DNA of 64,000 bases from Akkermansia sp. RCC_12PD (GCF_036417355.1 NZ_CP143889.1:62001-126000), one strand, 5' to 3'. Counted from the first letter of the stretch, positions 47,878-58,391 are shown. Notes: generated by a model not told the origin, from the sequence alone. Translations and numbers: made by a program.

Positions 47878-49815
47878 CTACAGTTCGTAATAGGTATAGC
47901 CATTCAGCCCGGAACGGAATATTTCCAGGGCCCGGCGGCGTTCGGACGGCGTGATTTTTCCGGAAGCTACCGCCTGTTCCGCAAAAATGCGGAACCTGTT
48001 GACGAGCTCCTTGGGATCATATTCCACGTAGGAGAGCACGTCCGCCACCGTATCTCCCTCCACCTCATGCGTGTAGACGGGGCGGCCGCCTTCCAGATGC
48101 ACGCCGACGACATTCGTGTCCCCCAGCAGGTTGTGCAGGTCCCCCAGGGTTTCCTGATAGGCGCCTACCAGGAACACGCCGATGTAGTAATCTTCCTCGC
48201 CGGGCTTGATGGCGTGCAGGGGAAGAGCCGTGGCTACGTCTTCGCGGTCGATGAAATGGTCGATCTTCCCGTCGCAGTCGCACGTGATGTCCGCCAGCAC
48301 GGCCTTGTTCGTGGGCCGCTCGTTCAGCCGGTGGAGCGGCATGACCGGGAAAAGCTGGCGTATGGCCCAGGAATCCGGCAGGGACTGGAACAGGGAAAAA
48401 TTGCCGTAATAAAAATCCACCATGGAACAGGAAAGCTCCCTGAGGTCTTCCGGAATGGTCTCCATCTCCGCCAGCATCCGGGAAATGCGGCTGAGGATGT
48501 GCCAGTAATACGCCTCTCCCAGCCCGCGTTCCCGCAGGGTGGCGTTTCCGTAAAAAAACTGGGCGCGGAGCTGGTCGCGGTAATAGCAGGCGTCATTATA
48601 GCATTCCTGCATGTTTTTCCGGGCCAGGGTCCTGTCCGTGTCCGCAAAGGCCTTGAGCAATTCGGGCGCGTTTTCCGGCAGCTCCGGGGGCGGTTCCTCC
48701 CCTGGGGCGCTGGTCACGTCCAGCACGTTGAACACCAGTACGGAATAATAAGCCACCACGGCGCGGCCGGATTCCGTCACCAGCGTGGGGTGCGGAACCT
48801 CGTACTTGGTGCACATGTCCCCCACCACTTCCACCACGTCACGGGCGAACTCCGCAATGGAATAGTTGCAGGAGGAATGGAAATTTGTCTTGGAACCGTC
48901 ATAATCCACGGCCAGGCCGCCGCCCATGTCCAGCGTCCCCAGCGGAGCCCCCTCCCTGACCAGGTCCACGTAAATGCGGGCGGCTTCCGTCAGCCCCTCT
49001 CGCACCACGGAAATATTCGGAATCTGGGATCCCTGGTGGTAATGGAGCAGCTTCAGGCAGTCCAGTGCTTCCATCTGCTTGAGCTTGTCCACCACGTCCA
49101 GCACCTGGGCCGCGTTCAGGCCGAAGACGGATTTGTCCCCGGCGGATTCATGCCACAGGCCGGATCCCTTGGCCGCCAGCTTCACGCGAAGGCCCAGATT
49201 GGGGCGGATGTCCATCTTTTTGGCGCGGGCGAAGATGGCGTCCAGCTCGGAAGGCATCTCCAGCACGATGAAAATGTTCAGCCCCATCTTCTGGGCGGTC
49301 AGGGCCAGGTCGATGAACTCGTCGTCCTTGTAACCGTTGCAGATCAGGTAGGCGTTCGGGTTGTGCATGTGCGCCATGGCCGCGATCAGTTCCGGCTTGG
49401 AGCCGGCTTCCAGCCCGTAGTCGTACTTGGTGCCGTATTCCGCGATCTCCTCCACCACCTGGCGCTGCTGGTTCACCTTGATGGGGTAGACGCCCTGGTA
49501 ATGGCCCTGGTAGTCCGCCTCCTTGATTGCCTTGCGGAAACTCTCGTTCAGTTCCGCAATGCGGCTGCGCAGCAGGTCACGGAAGCGGAACAGGACGGGA
49601 ACGGTCGTGCCGCGTTCGTTCAGTCCTTCCAGCAGGTCGCACAGGCTGATGTCCTTCTTTCCGCCGTCTTCATCATTCAGGCGTACGGTCACCTCCCCTT
49701 TCTTGCTGATCCGGAAATAGCCGTTGCCCCAGTCGTCAATGCCGTACAAATCTGCGGAATCATGATGGCTCCACCCCCGGACTTTCTGTTTAATGCCTTC
49801 TTTAGCTGCTGCCAT
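47878..49815 (-). CDS. speA: Biosynthetic arginine decarboxylase (SpeA)
   Basis: A 645-residue PLP enzyme of the alanine-racemase fold (fold III) that converts arginine to agmatine, the first step of putrescine synthesis. The PLP lysine lies in GVYPIKVNQQRQV (Lys113). AGSKPELIAAMA, NGYKDDEFIDLAL, HYHQGSQIPN, LDMGGGLAVDYDGS and ESGRAVVAYYS follow in the SpeA order. The C-terminal ADC helical domain ends DLSE-less with NGYTYYEL. The ATG at 49815 was chosen over the TTG at 49833. The gene starts 24 bases after nspC and is its operon partner. Activity needs Mg2+ and PLP by family knowledge. Confidence 0.95.
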   Translation of the reverse strand: MAAAKEGIKQKVRGWSHHDSADLYGIDDWGNGYFRISKKGEVTVRLNDEDGGKKDISLCDLLEGLNERGTTVPVLFRFRDLLRSRIAELNESFRKAIKEADYQGHYQGVYPIKVNQQRQVVEEIAEYGTKYDYGLEAGSKPELIAAMAHMHNPNAYLICNGYKDDEFIDLALTAQKMGLNIFIVLEMPSELDAIFARAKKMDIRPNLGLRVKLAAKGSGLWHESAGDKSVFGLNAAQVLDVVDKLKQMEALDCLKLLHYHQGSQIPNISVVREGLTEAARIYVDLVREGAPLGTLDMGGGLAVDYDGSKTNFHSSCNYSIAEFARDVVEVVGDMCTKYEVPHPTLVTESGRAVVAYYSVLVFNVLDVTSAPGEEPPPELPENAPELLKAFADTDRTLARKNMQECYNDACYYRDQLRAQFFYGNATLRERGLGEAYYWHILSRISRMLAEMETIPEDLRELSCSMVDFYYGNFSLFQSLPDSWAIRQLFPVMPLHRLNERPTNKAVLADITCDCDGKIDHFIDREDVATALPLHAIKPGEEDYYIGVFLVGAYQETLGDLHNLLGDTNVVGVHLEGGRPVYTHEVEGDTVADVLSYVEYDPKELVNRFRIFAEQAVASGKITPSERRRALEIFRSGLNGYTYYEL

Positions 49816-49838
49816 GTCAATAAATCTGGTCAAATGTT

Positions 49839-51041
49839 TCAGCCCAGGCGGGCTTCAAAATCCTCATAGGAAAAACGGCGCACCGTCTCCACGGAACCGT
49901 CGTGCTTCTGCACGGCTATATCCGGATGGGGCACGCCATTGAAAAAGGTGGTTTTCACCATCGTGTAATGGGCCATGTCGTCAAACACAAGCTCGTCTCC
50001 CGGAGAAAGGGGTTCCGCAAAGGAATAATCTCCCAGCCGGTCCCCGGCCAGGCACGTAGGCGCCCCCAGACGGTAAGTAAAGGGCTTTTCACCCGGCTCT
50101 CCGGCCACGGCATAGCTTTCCCCCTCCATCACTACGGCGGGCTGCTGCCCGGACCGCAGGGAGGGATTCTCCAAAATCTGGAACACATCCGGCCTGTAGG
50201 GCATTTCCAGCGTGTCCGGCATGTGGGCAGAAGCGGAAACGTCCAGAATGGCGTGTTCCACCCCCTCGGAAGAAAAAACATCCAGCACCCGGCAGCGCAG
50301 CACGCCGGAATGAATGGCGACCGCCTCCCCCGGCTCCAGCCATACATCCACGCCGTAGCGGAAGCGGATGCCGCGCACCAGCTCCTCCAGCAGTTCCCGG
50401 TTGTAGCCGGGCTTGGTGATCCAGTGGCCGCCGCCCATGTTCAGCCAGGAGATCTCCGGCCGGGACAGAATGGAGCCGAAGTACTGTTCCACGGCTTTCA
50501 AAGTATCCGCCAAATCCTCCGCGCTCTGCTCGCACAGGGTATGGAAATGCAGCCCGGAAATGCCGGACAAGTCCGCCCCCTGCACCAGCTCCGGCGTCAC
50601 GCCCAGGCGGGAACCGGGCGCACAGGGATCGTAAAGAGGCGTATGGCCCGTGGAAAATTTGGGATTGATGCGCAGGCCGCACTTCAATTCCCCGGACAGG
50701 AAGCGAGGATGCCCCGTCACCTCCTCCCGGAAGAAGTTCCACTGGGTCAGGCTGTTGAAATCAAGGTGGTCGGAAATCTCCGCCAGTTCCGCAATCTCCT
50801 CCGGAGCGTATGCGGGGGAATAAGTCAATACATGCTTGCCGAATCTGCGCCGGGCCAGAAGAGCCTCCCACAATCCGGAAGCGCAGCAGCCGTCCAGCAG
50901 GGGACTCAGACCCTCAAAACAGGGCCAGGTGGAAAACCCCTTCAGAGCCAGCACGACCCGGCACCCCGCGGCATCCGCTACCTCCCTGAGGATGCGGGCG
51001 TTGCGTTCCAATGCTGGCTGGCTGACGATAAAGGCGGACAT
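49839..51041 (-). CDS. nspC: Carboxynorspermidine / carboxyspermidine decarboxylase (NspC)
   Basis: A 400-residue fold III PLP decarboxylase for the last step of the alternative (carboxyspermidine) route to spermidine or norspermidine. The PLP lysine is in VVLALKGFSTWP (Lys34). GLRINPKFSTGHTPLYDPC, SGLHFHTLCEQ, WLNMGGGHWITKPGY and FDDMAHYTMVKTTFFNGVPHP are diagnostic for the family. It is first in an operon with speA. The dehydrogenase that makes its substrate (carboxyspermidine dehydrogenase) is not in this window. Confidence 0.95.
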   Translation of the reverse strand: MSAFIVSQPALERNARILREVADAAGCRVVLALKGFSTWPCFEGLSPLLDGCCASGLWEALLARRRFGKHVLTYSPAYAPEEIAELAEISDHLDFNSLTQWNFFREEVTGHPRFLSGELKCGLRINPKFSTGHTPLYDPCAPGSRLGVTPELVQGADLSGISGLHFHTLCEQSAEDLADTLKAVEQYFGSILSRPEISWLNMGGGHWITKPGYNRELLEELVRGIRFRYGVDVWLEPGEAVAIHSGVLRCRVLDVFSSEGVEHAILDVSASAHMPDTLEMPYRPDVFQILENPSLRSGQQPAVVMEGESYAVAGEPGEKPFTYRLGAPTCLAGDRLGDYSFAEPLSPGDELVFDDMAHYTMVKTTFFNGVPHPDIAVQKHDGSVETVRRFSYEDFEARLG

Positions 51042-51264
51042 GAAGCAACGACAACCTAAGCGATCTGCAACTATTTGCGAGAAAAATTTTAGTAATTTCC
51101 CATCATACCTTCAATTTAAGATATACCAAAGACTTCCGGCCCCGGCGGCCCGCTTCCCCGGGAAGCGGAACCGTAAAAAAACGCCATAAAACGGCACAAC
51201 CCGCATTCTTTTCCTTGAAATGGCGTGGATTTTCCTCTTTTATAACACAACCATTGCGATTGCC

Positions 51265-52044
51265 ATGACTAACATTCATCCCTTCACCACAGCAGCAGCC
51301 TGCATCCTGACCGCAGGGACAGCGCTCTTCACCAGCTCTTGCCAACCAACCTCTCCCGAGAGCTACGCCCGCCAGTTCGCCACCGCGCAGAACGTATCCG
51401 TGCACGGATACAACGGCCGCGAAACGCTGACCAGCAGAGTATATGCGGACTGGGGCGGCATGCCGGACAACGCGCGCCGGGCCATGACGGAATACATCAA
51501 GGGGGCCGAATGGAAAAAGGCCGACTACATCCGGCCTCAGTACTTCATCCAGGTGGACCGCTCCTTCTGGGTCATCTGCATGGACAACGACGGCAACCTC
51601 GCGGGCATCGTTCCCTTCCGTAACGGCAAGGACGCCCGCAAGATTTCCGTCAACAATCACTTCAACATGCTGGTCAACACCACGGACAAGGCTCCGGCCC
51701 TGGGCTACGCCATCCTGAAAAACCTGGCCTATGCCGACGGACTGCGCGTCAGCACCCGCAAGGCTGACGGACTGACCACTCCCATCCCGGCGCCTCCCGC
51801 TGTAAAAGTAGTCGTTCCGCCCAAGGAAGCCGCTCCGGCCGCCCCCGCCGGCAAACCTGCCGCCGCACCGGCCGCTAATGCCAATGCGGACGCAGACGCG
51901 GAAGATGCCGACAACGCGGTTGAAACGCCCGACGACGCCACGGCAACCGACACGGAAGAAACTCCCGCCACGGATGCCCCGGCTGCGGACAATGCCGCCG
52001 AAGGAGACGCCCCCGCTGCGGACGCTCCCGCCGACGACTTTTAA
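51265..52044 (+). CDS. Putative lipoprotein with acidic Ala-rich C-terminus
   Basis: A 259-residue protein from the ATG at 51265. A signal sequence with a lipobox-like end (ILTAGTALFTSSCQPTSPES, Cys near 26) suggests lipid anchoring. Residues about 30-170 form a small soluble domain (FIQVDRSFWVICMDNDGNLA) of unknown family. The last 85 residues are low-complexity Ala/Pro/Asp/Glu (PAANANADADAEDADNAVET). This part is probably disordered and may span the envelope. A 15-codon longer start at 51220 is possible but lacks the signal-peptide start. A strong terminator follows. Confidence 0.7.
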   Translation: MTNIHPFTTAAACILTAGTALFTSSCQPTSPESYARQFATAQNVSVHGYNGRETLTSRVYADWGGMPDNARRAMTEYIKGAEWKKADYIRPQYFIQVDRSFWVICMDNDGNLAGIVPFRNGKDARKISVNNHFNMLVNTTDKAPALGYAILKNLAYADGLRVSTRKADGLTTPIPAPPAVKVVVPPKEAAPAAPAGKPAAAPAANANADADAEDADNAVETPDDATATDTEETPATDAPAADNAAEGDAPAADAPADDF

Positions 52045-52091
52045 GACAGCCGGCCCGCCGGGGAAGCATCCCTGAACAGGCACTTTGCATC

Positions 52092-52127
52092 AACAGCCCC
52101 GCCCGGTCTTCCGGGGCGGGGCTGTTT
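52092..52127 (+). terminator. Strong rho-independent terminator
   Basis: A perfect 13-bp stem, AACAGCCCCGCCC (52092-52104) with GGGCGGGGCTGTT (52114-52126), followed by T. Confidence 0.85.
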
Positions 52128-52463
52128 CCTATCCCCCCGAACGGGGACGAAACACGGCACGGAGGCGAGCCTCCGGATGAAACCGGGCGGGAACTTTGCC
52201 CCTCCTTCAGACGCACGCCTTTCATGGCGTCCCGGAGTCCCGCAAGGAAAACGGCTTGACAAGACAACGGCGAAGTACGGCTCTTCACGTATGAAATCCG
52301 GAAGCGGAGGTGCAACATCCGGGGAAAAACCGCCATTCCATCCGCATGAAAAACGGCATGCCTTCCCAACCCGCTGCCGGAGATAGGAAAACATGCCGCG
52401 TATAGTATAAAGCGGATATGGCTCTCTCTATGCAACAACGCCGGAGAAGCACCAAGACCAGGA
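52128..52463. other. Intergenic between convergent genes, nothing recognised
   Basis: About 336 bases; no coding frame with family character and no further strong hairpin with a U-tract. Confidence 0.4.
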
Positions 52464-54134
52464 TTACTTCACCTGGTCAGGCCACGGCACTGACGTGCCC
52501 TCGGCAACTCCCAGGGAATTTCCCTTCTTGTAAGTGGGCATCAGAGCCTTCCTCTCCCGGAGCAGCCTGCCCATCACGGAAGCCATCTCCTTCACTTTCT
52601 TCGGTTCCGCGGAAGCCAGGTTATTCTTTTCGCTAATATCCTTCCGCAGATTGTACAATTCAAAACTCTGGTCCCCGTGACGGTAAATCAACTTCCAGTC
52701 ACCGCGCCGCAGTGCGGTGGAAGCGCCGTACTGCGTTGCCTGGCGGCTGCCTTCCCCCCAGTTGTTGGGCTGGTGGAACAAAAGGGGACGGTCGGCGGGG
52801 AATTGCGCCCCTTTCAGCAGGGGCACCAGGCTGAGGCCGTCCAGCTTCTGCGGTGTTTTCAAATTCCTGCATCCCGCCATATCGAGCAGCGTTGGCAGAA
52901 AATCGTCAATAATGACCGGCACGGAGCACCGGGCACCTCCCTTGGTGACTCCCGGCCAGGAAATAATCATCGGCTCACGGATGCCGCCCTCCATGCACCC
53001 TCCTTTGCCGAAGGAAAGCGGATAATTGGAATCCACGTTGCCAAGCCTTCCGGAGATGGCCAGCCCCCCGTTGTCAGACATGAACACCAGCACCGTATTT
53101 TTATCCAGATTGTTGTCCTTCAAGTATTTCATGATGTCCCCCAGGCTCTTGTCCATCCCTTCGATCAGGCCGGAGTAATGTTTTTCCCTCGGCGACCACG
53201 CGTGACCGTCCTGCGGGTCTTTATAGGCATCCGCAAACCTCTTGTCATACGCGCGTTCATCCAGCGGGGAATGAAGGGCATACTGGGCCAGGTACAGATA
53301 GAAGGGCTTTCCCGCTTCCTTGGGATTGTTCCTGATGGCCTCCAGCCTCTTGATGGCCTCCTGGGTCAGCGCCTCCGTCAGGAACACGTCGTCCTGGTAA
53401 TAATTATTTTCATCCAGTCCGCGCACATGGTTGAAACCCTTTCCGTAATGCTTGGAGCCGCGATAATCCGCCGGATGTCCGATTTCCGTACCGGCAATAT
53501 TGTAGTCAAACCCCATGTTCAGCGGGTTGGAGCCTGGCGTTCCCTGCGTGCCGAAATGAGCCTTCCCGCAGTGCACGGTCACATAGCCGCACTTTTTCAG
53601 CAGCTGGGGCAGCGTGATTGCCGTGGCGAAGGGACGGGTCATGTTGTAGTGCATGTCCTCTCCGGAAATGGGGCGCTTCGTCACTCCCTTGGCGGGCGTT
53701 CCGACTGGCTGAAGACCGTTGAGGGCCCAATCCGGCGGCTGGAGATTCTTGCTATTCTGGTCTGTCGTCTGGTTTTGCTGCCTGACCCAGTTGGTCACCC
53801 GGTGGCGGCTCGGATTCATGCCAGACATCAGGCTCACGCGCGACGGCGTGCAGAGGGGGTGCGCATACGCATCCGTAAACGTCATGCCCTGGGCGGCCAG
53901 TTTCTCCATGTTCGGCGTCCGGTAGCGTTTATTCAGGAAAGTCTTGACCGGCTGGCCCTTTTCATCCGTCCAGAACGGCACGGACGTATCCTGCCATCCC
54001 ATGTCATCCACCAGGAAAACAATGATATTGGGCTTTTTTCCGGAAACGGCATGGGAGGAATTCTGGGCCGACGCCCCTGCAAGCAGGGAGAGTACGCCGC
54101 AGGCGGCGGAGAGGAAACAGACTGTGAACTTCAT
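52464..54134 (-). CDS. Secreted formylglycine-dependent sulfatase
   Basis: A 556-residue type I sulfatase with a signal peptide (MKFTVCFLSAACGVLSLLAG). The N-terminal metal site NIIVFLVDDMGWQD (about 36-49) and the activation motif CTPSRVSLMSG (Cys95, to become formylglycine) are intact. The Cys form of the motif needs a sulfatase-maturating enzyme, not present here. HCGKAHFG, the metal-binding VFMSDNGG (about 350) and the C-terminal subdomain (GDWKLIYRHGDQSFELYNLR) complete the fold. It would desulfate mucin glycans, exposing them to the glycosidases of this window. Sugar specificity is not readable. Monocistronic and divergent from leuS. Confidence 0.93.
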   Translation of the reverse strand: MKFTVCFLSAACGVLSLLAGASAQNSSHAVSGKKPNIIVFLVDDMGWQDTSVPFWTDEKGQPVKTFLNKRYRTPNMEKLAAQGMTFTDAYAHPLCTPSRVSLMSGMNPSRHRVTNWVRQQNQTTDQNSKNLQPPDWALNGLQPVGTPAKGVTKRPISGEDMHYNMTRPFATAITLPQLLKKCGYVTVHCGKAHFGTQGTPGSNPLNMGFDYNIAGTEIGHPADYRGSKHYGKGFNHVRGLDENNYYQDDVFLTEALTQEAIKRLEAIRNNPKEAGKPFYLYLAQYALHSPLDERAYDKRFADAYKDPQDGHAWSPREKHYSGLIEGMDKSLGDIMKYLKDNNLDKNTVLVFMSDNGGLAISGRLGNVDSNYPLSFGKGGCMEGGIREPMIISWPGVTKGGARCSVPVIIDDFLPTLLDMAGCRNLKTPQKLDGLSLVPLLKGAQFPADRPLLFHQPNNWGEGSRQATQYGASTALRRGDWKLIYRHGDQSFELYNLRKDISEKNNLASAEPKKVKEMASVMGRLLRERKALMPTYKKGNSLGVAEGTSVPWPDQVK

Positions 54135-54314
54135 GATTTTTTAGTTAATAACGTCAGGACAAACCTTTCAACGTTAAAATACGCATCCTGCGTCTCTGGT
54201 CTTTCTTTTTTTTCCGGAAAAAGGGATTGATTCTCTGAAAGGTCCGGAAACGCCTGACGCCGCCGGGGTTTAGACTTGATCGCCCCCCGGCCGGAGTATA
54301 CATTCCTCCGCATC

Positions 54315-56888
54315 ATGTCCGAGCGCAAGAAACCATATCCTTTTGACGTCTTTGAGCCCAAATGGCAGCAGATCTGGGACGAACGGAAGACTTTCAAGAC
54401 AGGCAACCCCGGGGATGAGGGATTTGACGCTTCCCGGCCCAAGTGCTACGTGCTGGACATGTTCCCCTATCCCAGCGGCGCGGGCCTCCATGTGGGCCAT
54501 CCGGAAGGGTACACCGCCACGGACATTGTGGCGCGCTTCAAGCGCATGAACGGCTTCAACGTGCTTCACCCCATGGGCTGGGACTCCTTCGGCCTTCCTG
54601 CGGAGCAATACGCCATCAAGACCGGGCAGCATCCGGCCATCACCACCTTCCGGAACATTGACAACTTCCGCCGCCAGCTCAAGATGCTGGGCTTTTCCTA
54701 TGACTGGGACCGGGAAATCGCCACGACGGACCACGAATACGTGCGCTGGACCCAGTGGATCTTTCTCCGTCTTTACAACTCCTACTACAACAGGGAATTG
54801 AAAAAGGCGCGCCCCGTCTCCGAACTGGAGGCCCAAGGTCTCACCCGCGAGGAAATCGACCAGCGGCGCCTGGCCTACGTGGCGGAAGTGGCCGTGAACT
54901 GGTCCCCGGACCTGGGCACCGTGCTCGCCAATGAGGAAGTGGAGGAATGGAAAGCCAAGGGCCACCACGTGGAACGCCGCCCCCTGCGCCAGTGGATGCT
55001 GCGCATCACGGACTATGCCGAACGCCTGATTGACGAACTGGAGCCCCTGGACTGGCCGGAATCCATCAAGCTGCTCCAGCGCAACTGGATAGGCAAGTCG
55101 GAAGGGGCGGAAGTGGACTTTGAGCTGGGCGGGGAAACCATCACCGTTTACACCACGAGGCCGGACACCCTCTTCGGCGCCACCTACATGGTCCTTTCCC
55201 CGGAACACCCGCTGGTGGACGCCGTCACCACGCCGGAACGGAAAGAAGCCGTGGAGCAGTACCGCGCCCAGTGCGCCTCCAAGAGCGATCTGGAACGCAC
55301 GGACCTTTCCAAGGAAAAAACGGGCGTCTTCACCGGCGCGCATGCCGTGAACCCGGTCAACGGAGAGCAGATTCCCGTCTGGATTGCGGACTATGTTCTG
55401 ATGGGCTACGGAACCGGCGCCATCATGGCCGTTCCCGCCCACGACGAACGCGACTTCGAATTTGCCGGAGTATTCGGCCTTCCGGTCCTCCAGGTGGTGC
55501 AGCCGCCCACCGGAGATACCGACTGGCGCGGCTACTGCGGGTATGAGGGTACCAGCGTGAACTCCGGCTTCCTGACCGGGCTGCCCACGCCGGAGGCCAA
55601 GGAAAAAATGATCCTGTGGCTGGAAGAGCGCGGAAAGGGACGCCGCAAGGTGAACTACAAGCTGCGCGACTGGCTCTTCTCCCGCCAGCGCTACTGGGGG
55701 GAACCCTTCCCCATCGTCTGGGAGGACGGCCGCCACCGCGCCATTCCGGAAAACGAACTCCCCCTGCTCCAGCCCGCCCTGGACGACTTCGCCCCCACAG
55801 GAGACCCCCGCGGACCGCTGGTCAAGGCCACTGAATGGATCGCCTACACGCCCACGGCGCACCGGGAAACCAACACCATGCCGCAGTGGGCCGGCTCCTG
55901 CTGGTATTACCTGCGCTACCTGGACCCGAAAAACAGCGAACGCTTTGTCAGCCGCGAAGCGGAACAATACTGGATGGGCTCCGCAGGCACGCCCGGCGGC
56001 GTGGACCTGTACGTGGGCGGCACGGAACACGCCGTGCTCCACCTGCTCTATGCCCGCTTCTGGCACAAGGTCCTCTTTGACCTGGGCTACCTCAGCACCA
56101 ACGAGCCATTCCAGAAACTCGTCAACCAGGGCCTGATCCTGGGCGAAGACGGGCAGAAAATGTCCAAGTCCCGCGGCAACGTCGTCAATCCGGACGACAT
56201 CGTGCGCGAATACGGTGCGGACGCCCTGCGCCTGTATGAAATGTTCATGGGCCCGCTGAAAGACGTAAAACCCTGGGCCACCAAGGGTGTGGAAGGCATC
56301 TCCCGCTTCCTGGCCCGCGTCTGGCGCGTGGCCTTCCAGGAAAACCAGGAAGGGGAATGGGAAATCAATCCCAAGCTCGTCTCCGGTGCGCCGGAAGCCG
56401 CCGTGCTGCAGGTCCGCAAGGAACTGCACAAAACAATCAAAAAGGTGACGGACGACATTGAAAGCATGTCCTTCAACACCGCCATCGCCAAAATGATGGA
56501 ATGCACCAACGCCATGACCTCCGCGGACGTGGTGGATGTGCAGGACTACGTGGCGTTCCTGACGTTGCTCAACCCGTTTGCCCCGCATATTACGGAAGAA
56601 ATCCATGCACGCCTTCAGGCGGCATTCCCCGACGTGCCGGAAACACAGCTCTGCCAGAAAAACTGGCCCGCCTGCGATGAAGCCCTGCTGGTGGAAAACA
56701 CGGTGCCGATGGTCATCCAGGTCAACGGCAAGCTGCGGGACAAGCTGGAAGTGCCCAGGGACATCTCCCGGGAAGAACTGGAAAAGATTGCCCTGGCGTC
56801 TTCCAAGGTAAAAGTCTTCCTGGACGGCGTAACGGTACGAAAAATCATCGTCGTGCCCGGCCGCCTCGTCAATATCGTAGCCAATTAA
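54315..56888 (+). CDS. leuS: Leucyl-tRNA synthetase
   Basis: An 857-residue class Ia aminoacyl-tRNA synthetase. The HIGH-type motif is HVGH in [17 protein letters not shown] (59-62). The CP1 editing domain follows with [16 protein letters not shown] and [21 protein letters not shown] occurs in [16 protein letters not shown] (about 615). The anticodon-binding domain and C-terminal domain ([20 protein letters not shown]) end the protein. ATG at 54315 was chosen over an in-frame codon at 54276 because [18 protein letters not shown] matches the family start. It is followed 25 bases later by rpe. Confidence 0.97.
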   Translation: MSERKKPYPFDVFEPKWQQIWDERKTFKTGNPGDEGFDASRPKCYVLDMFPYPSGAGLHVGHPEGYTATDIVARFKRMNGFNVLHPMGWDSFGLPAEQYAIKTGQHPAITTFRNIDNFRRQLKMLGFSYDWDREIATTDHEYVRWTQWIFLRLYNSYYNRELKKARPVSELEAQGLTREEIDQRRLAYVAEVAVNWSPDLGTVLANEEVEEWKAKGHHVERRPLRQWMLRITDYAERLIDELEPLDWPESIKLLQRNWIGKSEGAEVDFELGGETITVYTTRPDTLFGATYMVLSPEHPLVDAVTTPERKEAVEQYRAQCASKSDLERTDLSKEKTGVFTGAHAVNPVNGEQIPVWIADYVLMGYGTGAIMAVPAHDERDFEFAGVFGLPVLQVVQPPTGDTDWRGYCGYEGTSVNSGFLTGLPTPEAKEKMILWLEERGKGRRKVNYKLRDWLFSRQRYWGEPFPIVWEDGRHRAIPENELPLLQPALDDFAPTGDPRGPLVKATEWIAYTPTAHRETNTMPQWAGSCWYYLRYLDPKNSERFVSREAEQYWMGSAGTPGGVDLYVGGTEHAVLHLLYARFWHKVLFDLGYLSTNEPFQKLVNQGLILGEDGQKMSKSRGNVVNPDDIVREYGADALRLYEMFMGPLKDVKPWATKGVEGISRFLARVWRVAFQENQEGEWEINPKLVSGAPEAAVLQVRKELHKTIKKVTDDIESMSFNTAIAKMMECTNAMTSADVVDVQDYVAFLTLLNPFAPHITEEIHARLQAAFPDVPETQLCQKNWPACDEALLVENTVPMVIQVNGKLRDKLEVPRDISREELEKIALASSKVKVFLDGVTVRKIIVVPGRLVNIVAN

Positions 56889-56913
56889 CCTTACAGGAAA
56901 GGATGCCCCGACC

Positions 56914-57567
56914 ATGACCATGATCGCCCCGTCATTGCTGGCCGCCGACTTCTCCAGAATAGGGGAAGAGGCGCGCCGCGCCTTTGAAGCAGGAGCCGAC
57001 TGGCTGCACCTGGACATCATGGACGGCCACTTTGTGGACAACATCTCCTTTGGTCCTGAAATCTGCGCCGCCGTCAGAAAGGCGGTGGGACCGGACCGTT
57101 TTCTGGATGCCCATCTGATGATCGAACGGCCGGACCACTACTTTGGCCGTTTTGTCAAAGCGGGCGTCAACCTTATCTGCTTCCATGTGGAACTGGGGGA
57201 TGAATACTACATCCGCAACACCCTCAAACGCATCCGCAGGGCGGGCGTGAAAAACGGGCTGGCCGTCAATCCGGCTACTCCCTTTGAAACCCTGCTTCCG
57301 TTCCTGGGAGAAATAGACCTGCTGCTGGTCATGTCCGTGGTGCCCGGGTTCGGCGGACAATCCTTCATGCCCTCCGTCCTGGACAAGGTGGTGAAAGCCG
57401 CGGAATGGAGAGCAGACCACCAGGCATCCTTCCTGATTCAGATGGACGGCGGCATCGGCAAAAACAATGCCGACCAGTGCGCATTGGCGGGAGCGGACGT
57501 TCTGGTGGCGGGGTCCTCCACCTTCAAGGCCGCGGACATGGCCCAGGCTATTGCAGAAATGAAATAA
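56914..57567 (+). CDS. rpe: Ribulose-phosphate 3-epimerase
   Basis: A 217-residue TIM-barrel enzyme of the pentose phosphate pathway (ribulose 5-phosphate to xylulose 5-phosphate). Signature blocks: IAPSLLAADF at the start, WLHLDIMDGHFVDNISFGP (about 31-49, metal His and Asp), DAHLMIERPDHY, MSVVPGFGGQSFMP and the late QMDGGIGKNNADQC with AGADVLVAGSSTF. Either ATG, 56914 or 56920, could start it. It probably shares a transcript with leuS (25-base gap) and is followed at once by a terminator. Confidence 0.96.
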   Translation: MTMIAPSLLAADFSRIGEEARRAFEAGADWLHLDIMDGHFVDNISFGPEICAAVRKAVGPDRFLDAHLMIERPDHYFGRFVKAGVNLICFHVELGDEYYIRNTLKRIRRAGVKNGLAVNPATPFETLLPFLGEIDLLLVMSVVPGFGGQSFMPSVLDKVVKAAEWRADHQASFLIQMDGGIGKNNADQCALAGADVLVAGSSTFKAADMAQAIAEMK

Positions 57568-57568
57568 C

Positions 57569-57589
57569 TGCCGGAGAAGCCGGCATTTT
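57569..57589 (+). terminator. Terminator of leuS-rpe
   Basis: TGCCGG (57569-57574) and CCGGCA (57580-57585) with loop AGAAG, followed by TTTT and a T-rich tail. Confidence 0.8.
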
Positions 57590-57642
57590 CTCTCTTTTGC
57601 CCCCTCATTTCCCGTTTCTTTCCTTTCCTGCCGGGTACCCAA

Positions 57643-57676
57643 CAAAAAACCGGCATCCCTCCACGAGGAATGCCGG
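57643..57676 (-). terminator. Terminator of the PEP-CTERM gene
   Basis: CCGGCAT (57650-57656) pairs with ATGCCGG (57670-57676), with CCTC/GAGG pairing inside. On the minus strand six T follow. Confidence 0.82.
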
Positions 57677-57704
57677 ACTTGGTAAGACAATTGCGAAATG
57701 GCCG

Positions 57705-58391
57705 TCAGGCCCTGCGTCTGCGCATCAGCAGAGCTGCCAGCCCCAGAATTCCCAGGGAAGCGGTTGCGGGTTCCGGAATGGGCGCTACGGTCACTTCCGC
57801 CTTGAAGGACGGCCCCCAGCCTCCCGACTGTACACTGGTAAACCCTGGGTTCGTATAAACATCGCCAATGTCCACTCCGTCGGCTTCCTTCCCAATCCTC
57901 AGCCGGGCGCTGACAAAATTCACGCCATCCCATACGGTATCATCCGTAATTTGCACCGTGGTGAAAGCCACGTAATAAGTCACTCCGCTATTGAGCTCCA
58001 GATTATTAAAAGAGGCACTCTGCCATGAGGCGGAGCCATCCGCCGCGCCCTCCCCTGCCATGTCAATCGTTGTAGTGGACTGCCCGACAAACGTAGAACT
58101 GTCCTTGGTGGTGGCGGAGGAAAAAATCGTGACGTACAAGCCGTTATTGGCATCCGTCCTGTTGGTGGCCTTGGCAATATCCAGGGACTGGAGATACACT
58201 GTTGAATTCTGGGCAATGCCGGACCCGGAGGAAACAAGCATATGGTCCAGATCAAAGGAAAAACCGTAGTAGGCTCCATATCCCCCCGAAGTCAGGGTGG
58301 AAGGATCATCCTGGGTCGTGGTGCTTAGAATGGTGGCAGCCTGCGCAGTTGCCAGGGATGCCACCATGCCGAGAATGCATAAACATTTCAT
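57705..58391 (-). CDS. PEP-CTERM sorted secreted protein
   Basis: A 228-residue exported protein. It has an N-terminal signal peptide (MKCLCILGMVASLATAQA), a Ser/Thr-rich beta-sandwich-like middle (GYGAYYGFSFDLDHMLVSSG, NSGVTYYVAFTTVQITDDT) and a C-terminal sorting signal: PEP followed by a hydrophobic helix and arginines (IPEPATASLGILGLAALLMR, RRR). Such proteins are processed by exosortase and often attach to the surface or biofilm matrix, and the tail is typical of Verrucomicrobiota. It follows a 280-base region holding a 16-bp inverted-repeat pair. Exosortase and the rest of the system are not in the window. Confidence 0.88.
   Translation of the reverse strand: MKCLCILGMVASLATAQAATILSTTTQDDPSTLTSGGYGAYYGFSFDLDHMLVSSGSGIAQNSTVYLQSLDIAKATNRTDANNGLYVTIFSSATTKDSSTFVGQSTTTIDMAGEGAADGSASWQSASFNNLELNSGVTYYVAFTTVQITDDTVWDGVNFVSARLRIGKEADGVDIGDVYTNPGFTSVQSGGWGPSFKAEVTVAPIPEPATASLGILGLAALLMRRRRA

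Noticed and set aside
54270-57044. 924-codon minus-strand frame opposite leuS and rpe
   Set aside because: Antisense shadow of two essential genes with all family motifs intact.
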